Assembly (NCBI RefSeq): GCF_900156525.1
Contig: NZ_FTPS01000002.1
Location: 62,001 to 126,000 of the forward strand
Source: Pontibaca methylaminivorans
Lineage (GTDB): Bacteria > Pseudomonadota > Alphaproteobacteria > Rhodobacterales > Rhodobacteraceae
Direction of reading: 5' to 3'
Length of the DNA: 64,000 bases
Part shown: positions 45,599 to 54,749 of the stretch, piece by piece
Numbering within the stretch: position 1 is the stretch's first letter
Layout of the letters: the number at the start of each line of letters is the position of its first letter
Program-made: the position numbers and the translations under genes
The notes under the pieces: generated by a model
What the model was told of the DNA's origin: nothing
Seen by the model: the letters and a program-made list of their open reading frames with translations, nothing else
The model's database searches: none

Positions 45599-46363
45599 AT
45601 GCCGGTTTTTTACGGGGTCGGGATCGACAACCCGCTCATGCTGGGCACGGCGCGCTATCCCTCGCCCCGGGTGATGGCCGAAGCCTTCCGCGCCTCGGGC
45701 GCGGAAGTCGCCACCGTCAGCCTGCGCCGCGAAAAGGGCGGCAGCCAGGAATTCTGGAACACCGTCAAGGATCTGGGCGTCCGCGTCCTGCCCAATACCG
45801 CCGGCTGCTTTTCGGTGAAGGAGGCCGTGACCACCGCCCATATGGCACGCGAGGTCTTTGAAACCCCCTGGATCAAGCTGGAGGTGATCGGCCATCCCGA
45901 CACGCTGCATCCCGACATCTTCGGCACGATTCAAGCCGCACGCATCCTGAATGACGAGGGGTTCGAGGTCTTTCCCTATTGCACCGAGGATCTGACCGCC
46001 TGTCAGCAACTGCTTGATGCCGGCTGCCGGGTGCTGATGCCATGGGGTGCGCCGATCGGCACCGGGATCGGCCTTGCCAACCCGACCGGGCTACGCCTGC
46101 TGCGCGCGCATTTCGCGGATGTGCCGCTGGTCATTGATGCCGGCATCGGGTTGCCCTCGCAGGCCGCCCGGGCGATGGAGATGGGCTTTGACGCCGTGCT
46201 GCTGAACACCGCCGTCGCCCGCGCGGGCGATCCCGCCGCCATGGCGCAGGCGATGATGCGCGCGGTCCGGGCGGGCCGTGCGGCCGCGGTGTCCGGCCCG
46301 ATGGAGCGGCGCGAGATGGCTGTTCCCTCGACCCCGTTCGACGGCATGGCGGATCTGGCATGA
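45599..46363 (+). CDS. thiG: Thiazole synthase ThiG
   Basis: A 254-residue TIM-barrel enzyme that condenses 1-deoxyxylulose-5-phosphate, dehydroglycine and ThiS thiocarboxylate into thiamine thiazole phosphate. [16 protein letters not shown] holds the Schiff-base Lys; [18 protein letters not shown] and [19 protein letters not shown] are phosphate- and substrate-binding loops, and [15 protein letters not shown] follows. It starts three bases after thiS and overlaps thiE by four. The dehydroglycine source (ThiO or ThiH) is not in this operon. Confidence 0.95.
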   Translation: MPVFYGVGIDNPLMLGTARYPSPRVMAEAFRASGAEVATVSLRREKGGSQEFWNTVKDLGVRVLPNTAGCFSVKEAVTTAHMAREVFETPWIKLEVIGHPDTLHPDIFGTIQAARILNDEGFEVFPYCTEDLTACQQLLDAGCRVLMPWGAPIGTGIGLANPTGLRLLRAHFADVPLVIDAGIGLPSQAARAMEMGFDAVLLNTAVARAGDPAAMAQAMMRAVRAGRAAAVSGPMERREMAVPSTPFDGMADLA

Positions 46364-46959
46364 CGCTGCCGCGGTTCTACCCGATCTTCGATTCCGCCGA
46401 CTGGCTGGTGCGGATGCTGCCTCTTGGCGTCGGGTTGGTGCAACTGCGCATAAAGGACCGCAGCGAGCCCGACACCCGGGCCGAGATCATCCGCGCCCGC
46501 GATCTGTGCCGCGAACACGGCGCGATCCTGATCGTCAACGATCACTGGCGCATCGCCATCGAAGAGGGCTGCGACTGGATCCATCTGGGGCAGGAGGATC
46601 TGGATGCGGCCGACCCGGGCGCGATCCGCGCGGCGGGGCTGAAACTGGGCATATCCACCCATGACGATGCGGAACTGTCCCGCGCGCTGGCGCTGGATCC
46701 CGATTACGTGGCCCTGGGTCCGGTCTGGCCGACGGTGCTGAAAAAGATGAAATGGCACCGTCAGGGCGTCGGCAAGCTGACCGAATGGAAGGCGCGTATC
46801 GGCGATGTGCCGCTGATCGCGATCGGCGGATTGCGCCCCGAACGCGCCGCGCCAGCCTTTGCCGCGGGGGCGGATGTGGTCTCGGTCGTGACCGACATCA
46901 CGCTGAACCCCGACCCCGAGGCGCGCGTGCGCGAATGGCTGCGGGTGGTGGTGGCGTGA
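46360..46959 (+). CDS. thiE: Thiamine phosphate synthase ThiE
   Basis: A 199-residue TIM-barrel enzyme joining HMP-pyrophosphate and thiazole phosphate to thiamine monophosphate. [42 protein letters not shown] and [11 protein letters not shown] match the family; [15 protein letters not shown] and [20 protein letters not shown] follow. The PTXTK phosphate loop is here PTVLKK. The start overlaps thiG (ATGA), and the end overlaps the GTG of thiF. Confidence 0.93.
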   Translation: MTLPRFYPIFDSADWLVRMLPLGVGLVQLRIKDRSEPDTRAEIIRARDLCREHGAILIVNDHWRIAIEEGCDWIHLGQEDLDAADPGAIRAAGLKLGISTHDDAELSRALALDPDYVALGPVWPTVLKKMKWHRQGVGKLTEWKARIGDVPLIAIGGLRPERAAPAFAAGADVVSVVTDITLNPDPEARVREWLRVVVA

Positions 46960-47948
46960 ACCGCTATGCCCGTCAGATGATCCTGCCCGAGATCGGCAGC
47001 GAGGGTCAGGCCCGCATCCGGGGCGCGCATCTTCTGGTGGTGGGCGCGGGCGGGCTGGGCGTGCCGGTCGTGCAATACCTGGCCGGGGCGGGCATCGGGC
47101 GGATCACCCTGATCGACCCCGATATCGTCGAGGAATCGAACCTGCACCGCCAGCCGATCTATGGCCCCCATGTCGGGCGGGCCAAGGTGCGGGCGGCGGC
47201 GGATGTCCTCCGCGCGCTGAACCCGCAGACCCGCCTTGTGCCGCTGTTCGAGTGGCTGACGCCGGACAATGCCCCGATGCTGGTCGCGGGGGCCGATCTG
47301 GTCCTTGACTGCGCCGACAGTTTCGCGGTGAGCTATCTGCTTTCGGATTGCTGCATGGCGGCGGGAAAGCCGCTGATCTCGGCCTCCGTCCTGGGGCTTG
47401 CGGGCTATGTCGGCGGGTTTTGCGGCGGCGCGCCGAGCTTGCGCGCGGTGTTCCCCGACCTGCCCGAGAACCTGGCCACCTGCGCCACTTCGGGCGTGCT
47501 GGGACCGGTGGTCGCGATGTTCGGGCTTCTCCAGGCGCAGATGGCGCTGGCCCTGCTGATCGGGCTCGAACCCTCGCCGCTCGGCCAACTGATCCGGCAC
47601 GAGATGCCGGGCTTCCGCAGCACCGCTTTCCGCTTTGACGCGGCGCCCGAACCCGAGGGCCCCTGCCACCGCTTCATCGCGAAATCCGACCTGCGCACGG
47701 GCGATTTCGTGGTCGACCTGCGCGACGAGGCCGAGGCCCCCTGCCCGGCCGCGCCCGGTTCCCGCCGCATGAGGGTCGAGGATTTCGGCCCCTCCGGCCC
47801 CTTTCCCGCTCCCGGCCAGCGCGCGGTTCTTGCCTGCCGCTCGGGCCTGCGTTCATGGCGCGCCGCCGACCGGCTGCGCCCCCATTGGGATGGCGAGATC
47901 GTCCTGCTGGCCGACCCGCCGCCCGTTTCCACAGGAGAAGACCCGTGA
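46956..47948 (+). CDS. thiF: ThiF/MoeB-type adenylyltransferase with C-terminal rhodanese-like domain
   Basis: A 330-residue E1-like enzyme that adenylates the ThiS C-terminus. RYARQMILPEIGSEGQARI begins the fold, LLVVGAGGLGVPVVQYLAGA is the ATP loop, IDPDIVEESNLHRQ follows and DLVLDCADSFAVSYLL is also conserved. The paired CxxC zinc motifs of E. coli ThiF are not visible. Residues 250-330 form a rhodanese-like domain with loop LACRSGLRSW, which may pass sulfur to ThiS directly. Start is a GTG overlapping the thiE stop as GTGA. The alternative label MoeB is less likely because of the operon. Confidence 0.88.
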   Translation: MNRYARQMILPEIGSEGQARIRGAHLLVVGAGGLGVPVVQYLAGAGIGRITLIDPDIVEESNLHRQPIYGPHVGRAKVRAAADVLRALNPQTRLVPLFEWLTPDNAPMLVAGADLVLDCADSFAVSYLLSDCCMAAGKPLISASVLGLAGYVGGFCGGAPSLRAVFPDLPENLATCATSGVLGPVVAMFGLLQAQMALALLIGLEPSPLGQLIRHEMPGFRSTAFRFDAAPEPEGPCHRFIAKSDLRTGDFVVDLRDEAEAPCPAAPGSRRMRVEDFGPSGPFPAPGQRAVLACRSGLRSWRAADRLRPHWDGEIVLLADPPPVSTGEDP

Positions 47949-48634
47949 CCATCACGAACACCGCCCCCGATTACGGTCAGAGCTTTGCCCGATGGCGGGC
48001 CCATTGCCCCGATCTCTGGCACGACTACACCCATCACCCCTTTGTCGAGGGGCTGAAGGACGGCACCCTGCCCCGCGCCGCGTTCCTGACCTATCTGCGC
48101 CAGGATTACCTGTTTCTGATCCATTTCTCGCGCGCCTGGTCGCTCGCCGTGGTCAAGGCCGGCAACCTGGCCGAGATGCAGGCGGCCAGCGCCACGGTGC
48201 ATGCGCTTCTGCATTTCGAAATGGCGCTGCATGTCGAGATCTGCGAGGGCGAGGGCATCAGCCGCGCCGAACTCGAGGCGGCGGAGGAAGCGCCCGCCAA
48301 CATGGCCTATACCCGCTATGTGCTCGAGGCCGGCTATTCGGGCGATTTCCTTGACCTGCTGGCGGCGCTCGCGCCCTGCGTCATGGGGTATGGCGAAATC
48401 GGCGAACGGCTGCTGCGCGAGGCCGGCGAGACCCCCTATCGCGACTGGATCGAGACCTATGGCGGTGAGGAATTCCAGACGCTGTGCCGCGACACCGGGG
48501 CGCTGATCGACCGCGCGATGGCCGACCGGCTGGGGACCGATCCGCAATCGCTCCCGCGCTGGCCGGTGCTCTGCCGGCATTTTGCCAATGCCACTCGGCT
48601 CGAGATCGGCTTCTGGGGTCTCGGGCGGGCGTGA
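47945..48634 (+). CDS. tenA: Aminopyrimidine aminohydrolase TenA
   Basis: A 229-residue all-helical thiaminase II-type enzyme that salvages base-degraded thiamine by hydrolysing aminopyrimidines to HMP. HDYTHHPFVEGLKDGTLP and YLRQDYLFLIHFSRAW open the fold, ALAPCVMGYGEIG contains the catalytic Cys, and the C-terminal TRLEIGFWGLG has the conserved Glu. GTG start overlapping the thiF stop. Last gene of the riboswitch-controlled operon. Confidence 0.93.
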   Translation: MTITNTAPDYGQSFARWRAHCPDLWHDYTHHPFVEGLKDGTLPRAAFLTYLRQDYLFLIHFSRAWSLAVVKAGNLAEMQAASATVHALLHFEMALHVEICEGEGISRAELEAAEEAPANMAYTRYVLEAGYSGDFLDLLAALAPCVMGYGEIGERLLREAGETPYRDWIETYGGEEFQTLCRDTGALIDRAMADRLGTDPQSLPRWPVLCRHFANATRLEIGFWGLGRA

Positions 48635-48745
48635 CGCGAAAGGCGTGAAGGGCGGACGGGGGCAGGGGCGATGGGTGCCCTGACCCCGCCCGCGACCCGG
48701 CACGTGCTGGAGCGGACCCGGACGGCCGGGGCGCCATGGCCGCGG

Positions 48746-49060
48746 TCAGGCGCCTTCGACGACGGAGAAACCCTCGAACTGCGGGTGGCCGTCGGTCAGC
48801 ACCTTGCCCGAGCCCGAACTGCGGTGATTGTCGCGGAAATTCTGCGATTTCGTCCAGGCGATGAAATCCTCCTTGCTTTCCCAGACCGTGTGCGAGGCAA
48901 ACAGCGTATGGTCGCGCCCCTCTTCCTGCGGGCCGCGCAGCAAATGAAAGCTCTTGAATCCCTTCATCTGGGGCAGGCGGGTCTCGCGGTTCTTCCAGAT
49001 ATTCTCGAACTCCTCCTCGGATCCGGGGCGGACCTTGAAACGGTTCATGGCAATATACAT
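48746..49060 (-). CDS. Heme-degrading monooxygenase (IsdG/HmuQ-like, ABM fold)
   Basis: A 104-residue antibiotic-biosynthesis-monooxygenase-fold protein. MYIAMNRFKVRPGSEEEFE starts the ferredoxin-like fold; Asn6, Trp69 and His79 stand where IsdG/HmuQ enzymes have their Asn-Trp-His heme-degradation triad. FHLLRGP and DHTLFASHTVWESKEDF are typical. It is 112 bases upstream of the stop of hmuR on the same strand and would free iron from imported heme in the cytosol. A strong ribosome site (AAAGGGAACC) precedes the ATG. Confidence 0.9.
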   Translation of the reverse strand: MYIAMNRFKVRPGSEEEFENIWKNRETRLPQMKGFKSFHLLRGPQEEGRDHTLFASHTVWESKEDFIAWTKSQNFRDNHRSSGSGKVLTDGHPQFEGFSVVEGA

Positions 49061-49172
49061 CGTCGGTTCCCTTTTTCTGGCTCTGCGGGTGTTGGTCCGC
49101 AGGTCGTGAGGATGCGCGCGGCATCGGTGATCGCCGCCCGGCTCCTGCGGCCGGGCGACATGATAACGGCGG

Positions 49173-51248
49173 TCAGAAGCGGAAGTTCGCGGTCAGATAG
49201 GCGGTCCGCCCCTGCCCCGATCCGAAGGTGCTGAGCGCCGGCGTATAGGCGCGGTCGAACAGGTTGGTGATCCTGAGCCCGATCTCGGCATTCTCGCGGA
49301 ACTCGAAGCTCGCGAAGGCATCGACCAGCGTATAGCCCGAGGTCCGCTCCAGCACCGGAGGCATGTCGCCCGAGGCCGCCACGTCGTTGGAAACGTAATG
49401 GATCCGTCCGCCAAGGTGCAACCGCCTGTCCAGGAGCCTTGTGCCGGCGGTCAGGGTGGCGATGTCGTCGGGCAGATTGTTGAGCGCGCCCAGACCCGGC
49501 TGCTGCGGCGGCAGTTTGCTGTCGGTGTGGGTATAGGCCAGGTCCATGTAGAAGCTGCCCGTATCATAGCCCGCGCCGATCTCGACACCCCGCTGCCGCG
49601 ACGTGCCGGGCAGGTTGACATATTGCATGCGCCCGAAATCGGGATTTACGCGCGCGGCGACGTAATCCGTGATGTCCATGCTGAAAAAGCCGATCTTGGC
49701 GCTGAGGCTGTCACCGGCCATGAACAGGTTGTCGCGCTGGATATTGGCGCCGAGCTCCCATCCCCTCTGGCGCTCGGGGCGCAGGTCCGGGTTGGGCAGG
49801 AACGCGGCCGAGGTGCCGCCCGGATGGTCGCCGCCGGTCATGGTTTCCTGAATGGTCGGGGCGCGCATCGACTGCGACCAGGTGATATAGGGCTGCAGCC
49901 AGTCGGTCGCCTGCCAGGCAACCGTCAGCCGCGGGTTCAGCCGCCCCTTTGACTGGTCAACCCGGTAGGCCCCGAAGACACCCCCGGCATCCGCCGCCCC
50001 GTCGAGGCTGTAATGATCGTAACGCAGCGCCGCGATCACATCGAACCGCCCGTAGGTAAAGGTGTTCTCGGTAAAGATCGCGCGGGTCGCGGCCCGGCCG
50101 GCAGCCGGGTTCACGCCGCTGTTCTCTGCCGTCACCTTGTCGCGGAAATATTCGATGCCGTTTTCCGAGCGGACATCGACAGCGCCGATCATCCCCGTTG
50201 ATACGTTCGAGACATCGAACCCGATGCCCCGGTCCCTGATCCTGCGCCCGACCGCCGAGGCAAAGGGCGAATCCGGGTCGATCGGCGACAGGTATTCCAT
50301 CGAAAGGTCGTTGTAATAGAGATTGGCCGACAGATCGACGGCGGCGTTACCGGCGGGGTCGTAACGGTAACCGGCGGTGAAGGTGCGGTTGTCGATCCGC
50401 TGGTTGTAGGAGTTGGCCCCGAATTCGTTGCGGTAGACAAGGCCGCCAAAGCTCAGCCGGTGGCCATTGCCGAATTCGAATTCGCTCTTGAACAGGCCCG
50501 ATCGCAACTCCTGCCCGGTGCTGGTCTCGCGCTGGCCGTTGCCGTTCTTGTAATCGTCCGAGGACCGCCCGCTGAGGCCGATCACGAAACCCGCCCCGCC
50601 GCTGCGGAACGCCCCGGCGATCATCTCGGACGGGCCGGCCCCGTTGCTGCCCCACTGCATGCGCGCGATCATGCCCCGATCCTGCCCCTCGGACAGCACG
50701 TCATCGACGCCGATGGTGCGGTATCCGACCGATCCGGCCAGACCGCCGCCCCCGGCGGTGGTGACCGCGCCGCGCCGCACATCGACCGAGCGCAGGAAGG
50801 CCGGATCGACATAGGTGAACCCGCTGGCCTCGTGCCCGGTGAAGCGGAAGTTCTGCCGCACCCCGTCCACCGTGGAGGTAACGCGCCCCGATCCCTCGAA
50901 ACCGCGGATATTGACCGCGACGCCCGGCTGCTGGGCATTTTCGCGGGTGAAGGTGCCGGGGGTCGAGCGCAGCACGCTGTCAAGCTTGTCATTGCCGAAG
51001 GTGCGGATGGTGTCCTGGCCGATCACGCTTTCGCCCGCCGGCACAGTCACCGCGATACCGCGCTGCGGGGCTTCGCCGCTCACCACGATCTGGCCGAGGC
51101 GGGTCTCGGTGTTCTCCCGTTCTCCCGCCTCGTCGCGTTCCTCGCTCGCGGCGGCCACGTCCTGCGCCCGCGCGCTGTCCGGCATGCCCGCGGCAGCCAG
51201 CATCGTGCCGCCAAGCAGCACTGTCAAAATCAACCTTTTCGGCCCCAT
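49173..51248 (-). CDS. hmuR: TonB-dependent heme/hemoglobin receptor
   Basis: A 691-residue outer-membrane receptor. The signal peptide is at residues 1-28 (ending ARAQD). A plug domain is near residues 55-170 (SVIGQDTIRTFG, INIRGFEGSGRV-like strand). The barrel carries the heme-receptor signatures FRAP-like SMRAPTIQETM and the NPDL box NPDLRPERQRGWELG, ending with the terminal Phe (ANFRF) needed for barrel assembly. The ATG at 51248 follows GGAG; the longer start at 51275 is poorer. Divergent from hmuS; an iron box lies between them. Confidence 0.92.
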   Translation of the reverse strand: MGPKRLILTVLLGGTMLAAAGMPDSARAQDVAAASEERDEAGERENTETRLGQIVVSGEAPQRGIAVTVPAGESVIGQDTIRTFGNDKLDSVLRSTPGTFTRENAQQPGVAVNIRGFEGSGRVTSTVDGVRQNFRFTGHEASGFTYVDPAFLRSVDVRRGAVTTAGGGGLAGSVGYRTIGVDDVLSEGQDRGMIARMQWGSNGAGPSEMIAGAFRSGGAGFVIGLSGRSSDDYKNGNGQRETSTGQELRSGLFKSEFEFGNGHRLSFGGLVYRNEFGANSYNQRIDNRTFTAGYRYDPAGNAAVDLSANLYYNDLSMEYLSPIDPDSPFASAVGRRIRDRGIGFDVSNVSTGMIGAVDVRSENGIEYFRDKVTAENSGVNPAAGRAATRAIFTENTFTYGRFDVIAALRYDHYSLDGAADAGGVFGAYRVDQSKGRLNPRLTVAWQATDWLQPYITWSQSMRAPTIQETMTGGDHPGGTSAAFLPNPDLRPERQRGWELGANIQRDNLFMAGDSLSAKIGFFSMDITDYVAARVNPDFGRMQYVNLPGTSRQRGVEIGAGYDTGSFYMDLAYTHTDSKLPPQQPGLGALNNLPDDIATLTAGTRLLDRRLHLGGRIHYVSNDVAASGDMPPVLERTSGYTLVDAFASFEFRENAEIGLRITNLFDRAYTPALSTFGSGQGRTAYLTANFRF

Positions 51249-51656
51249 GGCCCGCTCCCCTTTCGATGTCTGCACGGTTCTTGCTGCGGGCTGGCGTCAG
51301 GTGCCGTGAGAGGCGGGGCTTGCTGGGCAGGTCTGTCTTACGTGGCAGGATTATACTTGACTGTTTTAGTCAGTCGGCGCAGTTACTAGGCAGCCAGACT
51401 GAAACGGTCAAGCCTTATCGTTCCGCGATCCGTCAGTGCCAGCGCCTCGCCGGCACCGAAAGCCACAGGGGGCCGCGCCGGCGGGGACAGCCTGCCCGGA
51501 CCCCGGCAGCCATTGTCCGCATCGGGGCGCTCATCGCCAGTGCCCCCGGGCGGTCCGGACCGACACCACGAACCCGAGCCACGGCCCCGCGCCGCAGCCA
51601 GCGACCGATTGACCGGGCGATCCCCTTCGGACGCCCCAGGGCAGAAAGCCAAGCAG
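51249..51656. other. 408-base divergent control region between hmuR and hmuS
   Basis: Contains the TGA-N9-TCA iron box at 51358-51372 within an AT-rich patch (51349-51370), the likely promoter area. The 240 bases nearest hmuS are GC-rich with no recognisable gene or operator. Confidence 0.6.
51358..51372. promoter_or_regulatory. IRO-box-like iron regulator site (TGA-N9-TCA)
   Basis: TGACT-GTTTT-AGTCA is a perfect inverted repeat that fits TGA-N9-TCA, the known RirA IRO-box. It sits between hmuR and hmuS, 110 bases from hmuR and 284 from hmuS. Regulation by RirA or another iron repressor is inferred. Confidence 0.6.
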
Positions 51657-52733
51657 ATGACCCACGACAGGAAACCCGCACCGGAACAGATCCGCGAGGC
51701 GCGGCAGGAAAATCCCGACATGCGAGAGCGCGACTTCGCCCGCGATCTCGGCATTTCCGAGGCCGATTACATCGCCGCCCATGTCGGTGCCGAGGGGCCC
51801 CTCACCGCGCGCCGGATCCTGCCTTTCGCGCGGGAACTGCTTGGCCTTCTGCCGAAGCTCGGCGAGGTCATGTCGCTGACCCGCAACGACAGCGCAGTGC
51901 ACGAAACCATCGGCACCTTCGGCCGGTTCATGTCGAGCGGCGGCGCCGCTGCCGCCTTTGGCGACAACATCAACCTGCGCCTGTTCTTCAAGCACTGGGC
52001 ACATGGTTTCGCGGTCGAAAAGCGCGACAATGACACGGTGAAACGCAGCCTGCAGTTCTTCGACCCCGCCGGCGAGGCGGTGCAGAAGATCCACCTGCGC
52101 CCGGAATCGGACCTTGCCGCCTTCGAGGCCCTGGTCACGCGGCTGATCTCGTCCGACCAGTCGCAGACGGTTTCCACCGCCCCCTACCCGCCCGCGCCCG
52201 AAGATGCCGTCACCGTCGACAATTTCGCCCGCCGCGACGACCTGCGCGAGCTCTGGACCGGGATGACGGATGTGCACCAGTTCTGGGACATCCTGCAGAA
52301 GATCAACGTCCCTCGCCGCGTGGCGGTGCATTGCGTGGGCGAGGATTGCGCCTGGCCGCTCGCCGGTGACGCCATCGACAGGGTGCTCGCAGCGGTTTCC
52401 GCCAGCGGGACCGAGACCATGTGTTTTGTCGGCAGCCGCGGCTGCACGCAGATCTACGGCGGCCCGATCGGCACCGTAAGGCCGATGGGCCCGTGGCTGA
52501 ACGTGATGGATCCGAAATTCCACCTGCACCTGCGCACCGACCATATCGCCGAGGTCTGGGCCCTGCGCCGGCCGATCGCCGAGGGGCAGTTGTCCTCGGT
52601 CGAGGCCTATGATGCGCAGGGGCGCCTTGTCATCCAGTTCTTCGGCGCCCGCCGGAACGGTCAGGACGAACCCGCCGAATGGCGCGCCATCGTCGATGCG
52701 CTGGAACGGCGCCCCCATCCGCAGGCGGCATGA
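51657..52733 (+). CDS. hmuS: Heme-binding/degrading protein HmuS (HemS family)
   Basis: A 358-residue cytosolic protein made of two homologous halves (about 30-175 and 200-350). Each resembles the HemS fold: LGEVMSLTRNDSAVHETIG in the first half; GTETMCFVGSRGCTQIYGG in the second. It receives heme from HmuTUV and delivers or degrades it. The ATG at 51657 has only a weak ribosome site. Co-directional with hmuTUV; hmuT starts 16 bases after its stop. Confidence 0.92.
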   Translation: MTHDRKPAPEQIREARQENPDMRERDFARDLGISEADYIAAHVGAEGPLTARRILPFARELLGLLPKLGEVMSLTRNDSAVHETIGTFGRFMSSGGAAAAFGDNINLRLFFKHWAHGFAVEKRDNDTVKRSLQFFDPAGEAVQKIHLRPESDLAAFEALVTRLISSDQSQTVSTAPYPPAPEDAVTVDNFARRDDLRELWTGMTDVHQFWDILQKINVPRRVAVHCVGEDCAWPLAGDAIDRVLAAVSASGTETMCFVGSRGCTQIYGGPIGTVRPMGPWLNVMDPKFHLHLRTDHIAEVWALRRPIAEGQLSSVEAYDAQGRLVIQFFGARRNGQDEPAEWRAIVDALERRPHPQAA

Positions 52734-52749
52734 GGCGGGGCCGGATGAC

Positions 52750-53643
52750 ATGATGCGATCCATCGCCACACGGACCGGACGGGGGGCGGCTTTTGCCCTC
52801 TGCCTGCTCGCCCAGCCCCTGCAGGGTGCCGCCGCCGACACCGCCGACCTGTCCGATGCGTCGCGCATCCTTTCGGTCGGCGGCTCGATCACCGAAATCA
52901 TCTATGCGCTTGGTGAACAGGATCGCCTGGTCGCCCGTGATACCACCAGCACCTATCCCGAGGATGCGCTGAAACTGCCCGATGTGGGTTACATGCGCGC
53001 GCTGTCGCCCGAGGGCACGCTCTCGGTCGACCCCGATGGCATCATCATGCTGGAAGGCAGCGGCCCGGCCGAGGCGATCGACGTGCTGCGCGAGGCGGAT
53101 ATCCCGATCGTGACAATCCCCGAAACCTTCGATCTGGACGGGATCCTTGAAAAGATCCGCGCCGTGGGCAGCGCGCTCGGGGTCGAGGACAAGGCCGGAT
53201 CCCTTGCGCAGCGGATCGAGCGCGATATCCGGGCCGTGATGGCCGAGACCGCCGGCGGGGAACAGCCGCGCATCCTTTTCGTGATTTCGCTGCAGGCGGG
53301 CAAGATCATGGCATCGGGCACCGGCACCGCGGCCGACGGCATCATCAGGATGGCGGGGGCCGAGAACGCGATCACCGGCTATTCCGGCTACAAGCAGTTG
53401 ACCGACGAGGCGCTGATCACAGCCGCCCCCGACATCATCCTGACGATGGAAGTGGACGCGGCGGACCTGGCGACCGGGGAAGAACTGCACGCCCTGCCCG
53501 CGATCGCCGCCACGCCGGCCGGCAAGGCGGGCCGGATCATCAGCATGGACGGCACCTATCTGCTCGGCTTCGGCCCGCGCACGGCGGCGGCGATCCATGA
53601 TCTGGCGCTGATCATAAAGGACAGGCCGAAAGATGAGCAGTGA
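52750..53643 (+). CDS. hmuT: Heme ABC transporter periplasmic binding protein
   Basis: A 297-residue cluster A-III/BtuF-like binding protein. Signal peptide residues 1-29 (FALCLLAQPLQGAAADTADL). Residues include ILSVGGSITEIIYALGEQDR and VDPDGIIMLEG; QPRILFVISLQAGKIMASG is in the second lobe. It hands periplasmic heme to HmuUV. Tandem ATGs at 52750 and 52753. Its end overlaps hmuU by 11 bases. Confidence 0.91.
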   Translation: MMRSIATRTGRGAAFALCLLAQPLQGAAADTADLSDASRILSVGGSITEIIYALGEQDRLVARDTTSTYPEDALKLPDVGYMRALSPEGTLSVDPDGIIMLEGSGPAEAIDVLREADIPIVTIPETFDLDGILEKIRAVGSALGVEDKAGSLAQRIERDIRAVMAETAGGEQPRILFVISLQAGKIMASGTGTAADGIIRMAGAENAITGYSGYKQLTDEALITAAPDIILTMEVDAADLATGEELHALPAIAATPAGKAGRIISMDGTYLLGFGPRTAAAIHDLALIIKDRPKDEQ

Positions 53644-54742
53644 CCCCGAGATGCTTCACCTCCCGCGATTGTCCCGGCGGATGAAAGACGCCGCGCCCGA
53701 GGGCGACCGCTCGCGGCGGGCGCGGCTCACCATGGTCGGGCTGGCCCTGATGCTGGTCGCGGCGCTGCTGTTCAGCCTGTCCTACGGCGCCTCGGACGCC
53801 TCGGCGCTGGCGGTGGCGCGCGACCTGCTGTCGGCGCAGGATACCGGGCTTTCGGCCCACGACCGCCTGATCGTCTATGACATCCGCCTGCCGCGCGCGG
53901 TGCTGGGCATCATGGTCGGAGCGGCGCTTGCCGTTTCCGGCGCGGCGATGCAGGGGCTGTTCCGCAACCCGCTTGCCGATCCGGGGCTGATCGGGGTTTC
54001 GGCCGGGGCGGCGCTCGGCGCGGTCGGGGTCATCGTTCTGGGCGGCACCTTCCTTGGCCCGGTGACGGCGCTGTTCGGGCGCTATACGCTGCCGCTTGCC
54101 GCCTTCGCCGGCGGGCTGGCCTCGACGTTGCTGCTTTACAATGTCGCGACCCGGCGCGGGCAGACGTCGGTCGCGACCATGCTGCTTGCCGGGATCGCGC
54201 TCGCGGCACTGGCGGGGGCGGTGATGGGGGTGCTGATCTTCAATGCCGACGGCCGGCAGTTGCGCGACCTGACCTTCTGGGGGCTCGGCTCGCTGGCCGG
54301 TGCCACCTGGGCCAAGGTCGCGGCGTCCGCGCCGATCGTGATCGCCGCGCTGGCCGCGATGCCCTTTCTTGCGCGCGGGCTGAACGGGCTCGCCTTCGGC
54401 GAGGCGGTGGCGCATCACCTCGGCATTCCGGTGCAGCGGCTCAAGAACGCGACCATCATCGCCGTCGCCGCCGCCACCGGCGCCTGCGTCGCGGTCAGCG
54501 GCAGCATCGGTTTCGTCGGCATCGTCGTGCCGCATCTGCTGCGGCTGCTGATCGGGCCGGACAACCGCTATCTGCTGCCGGCCTCGGCCCTGCTGGGGGC
54601 AAGCATGCTGCTCATGGCCGATTCGGTCGCGCGCGGCATCGTCGCCCCGGCCGAACTGCCGATCGGCATCGTCACCGCACTGGTCGGCGCGCCGTTCTTC
54701 CTGTGGATCCTGCTGCGCCGGCGCAGCGTGGTCGACCTGTGA
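53633..54742 (+). CDS. hmuU: Heme ABC transporter permease
   Basis: A 369-residue FecCD/BtuC-type permease. Residues 1-35 are a hydrophilic leader; about ten transmembrane helices follow. Signature segments: RLPRAVLGIMVGAALAVSGA, MQGLFRNPLADPGLIGVSAG and the cytoplasmic coupling region GIVVPHLLRLLIGPDN. It forms the inner-membrane channel with HmuV. The start overlaps hmuT, and hmuV begins 7 bases after the stop. Confidence 0.94.
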   Translation: MSSDPEMLHLPRLSRRMKDAAPEGDRSRRARLTMVGLALMLVAALLFSLSYGASDASALAVARDLLSAQDTGLSAHDRLIVYDIRLPRAVLGIMVGAALAVSGAAMQGLFRNPLADPGLIGVSAGAALGAVGVIVLGGTFLGPVTALFGRYTLPLAAFAGGLASTLLLYNVATRRGQTSVATMLLAGIALAALAGAVMGVLIFNADGRQLRDLTFWGLGSLAGATWAKVAASAPIVIAALAAMPFLARGLNGLAFGEAVAHHLGIPVQRLKNATIIAVAAATGACVAVSGSIGFVGIVVPHLLRLLIGPDNRYLLPASALLGASMLLMADSVARGIVAPAELPIGIVTALVGAPFFLWILLRRRSVVDL

Positions 54743-54749
54743 GGCCCTG

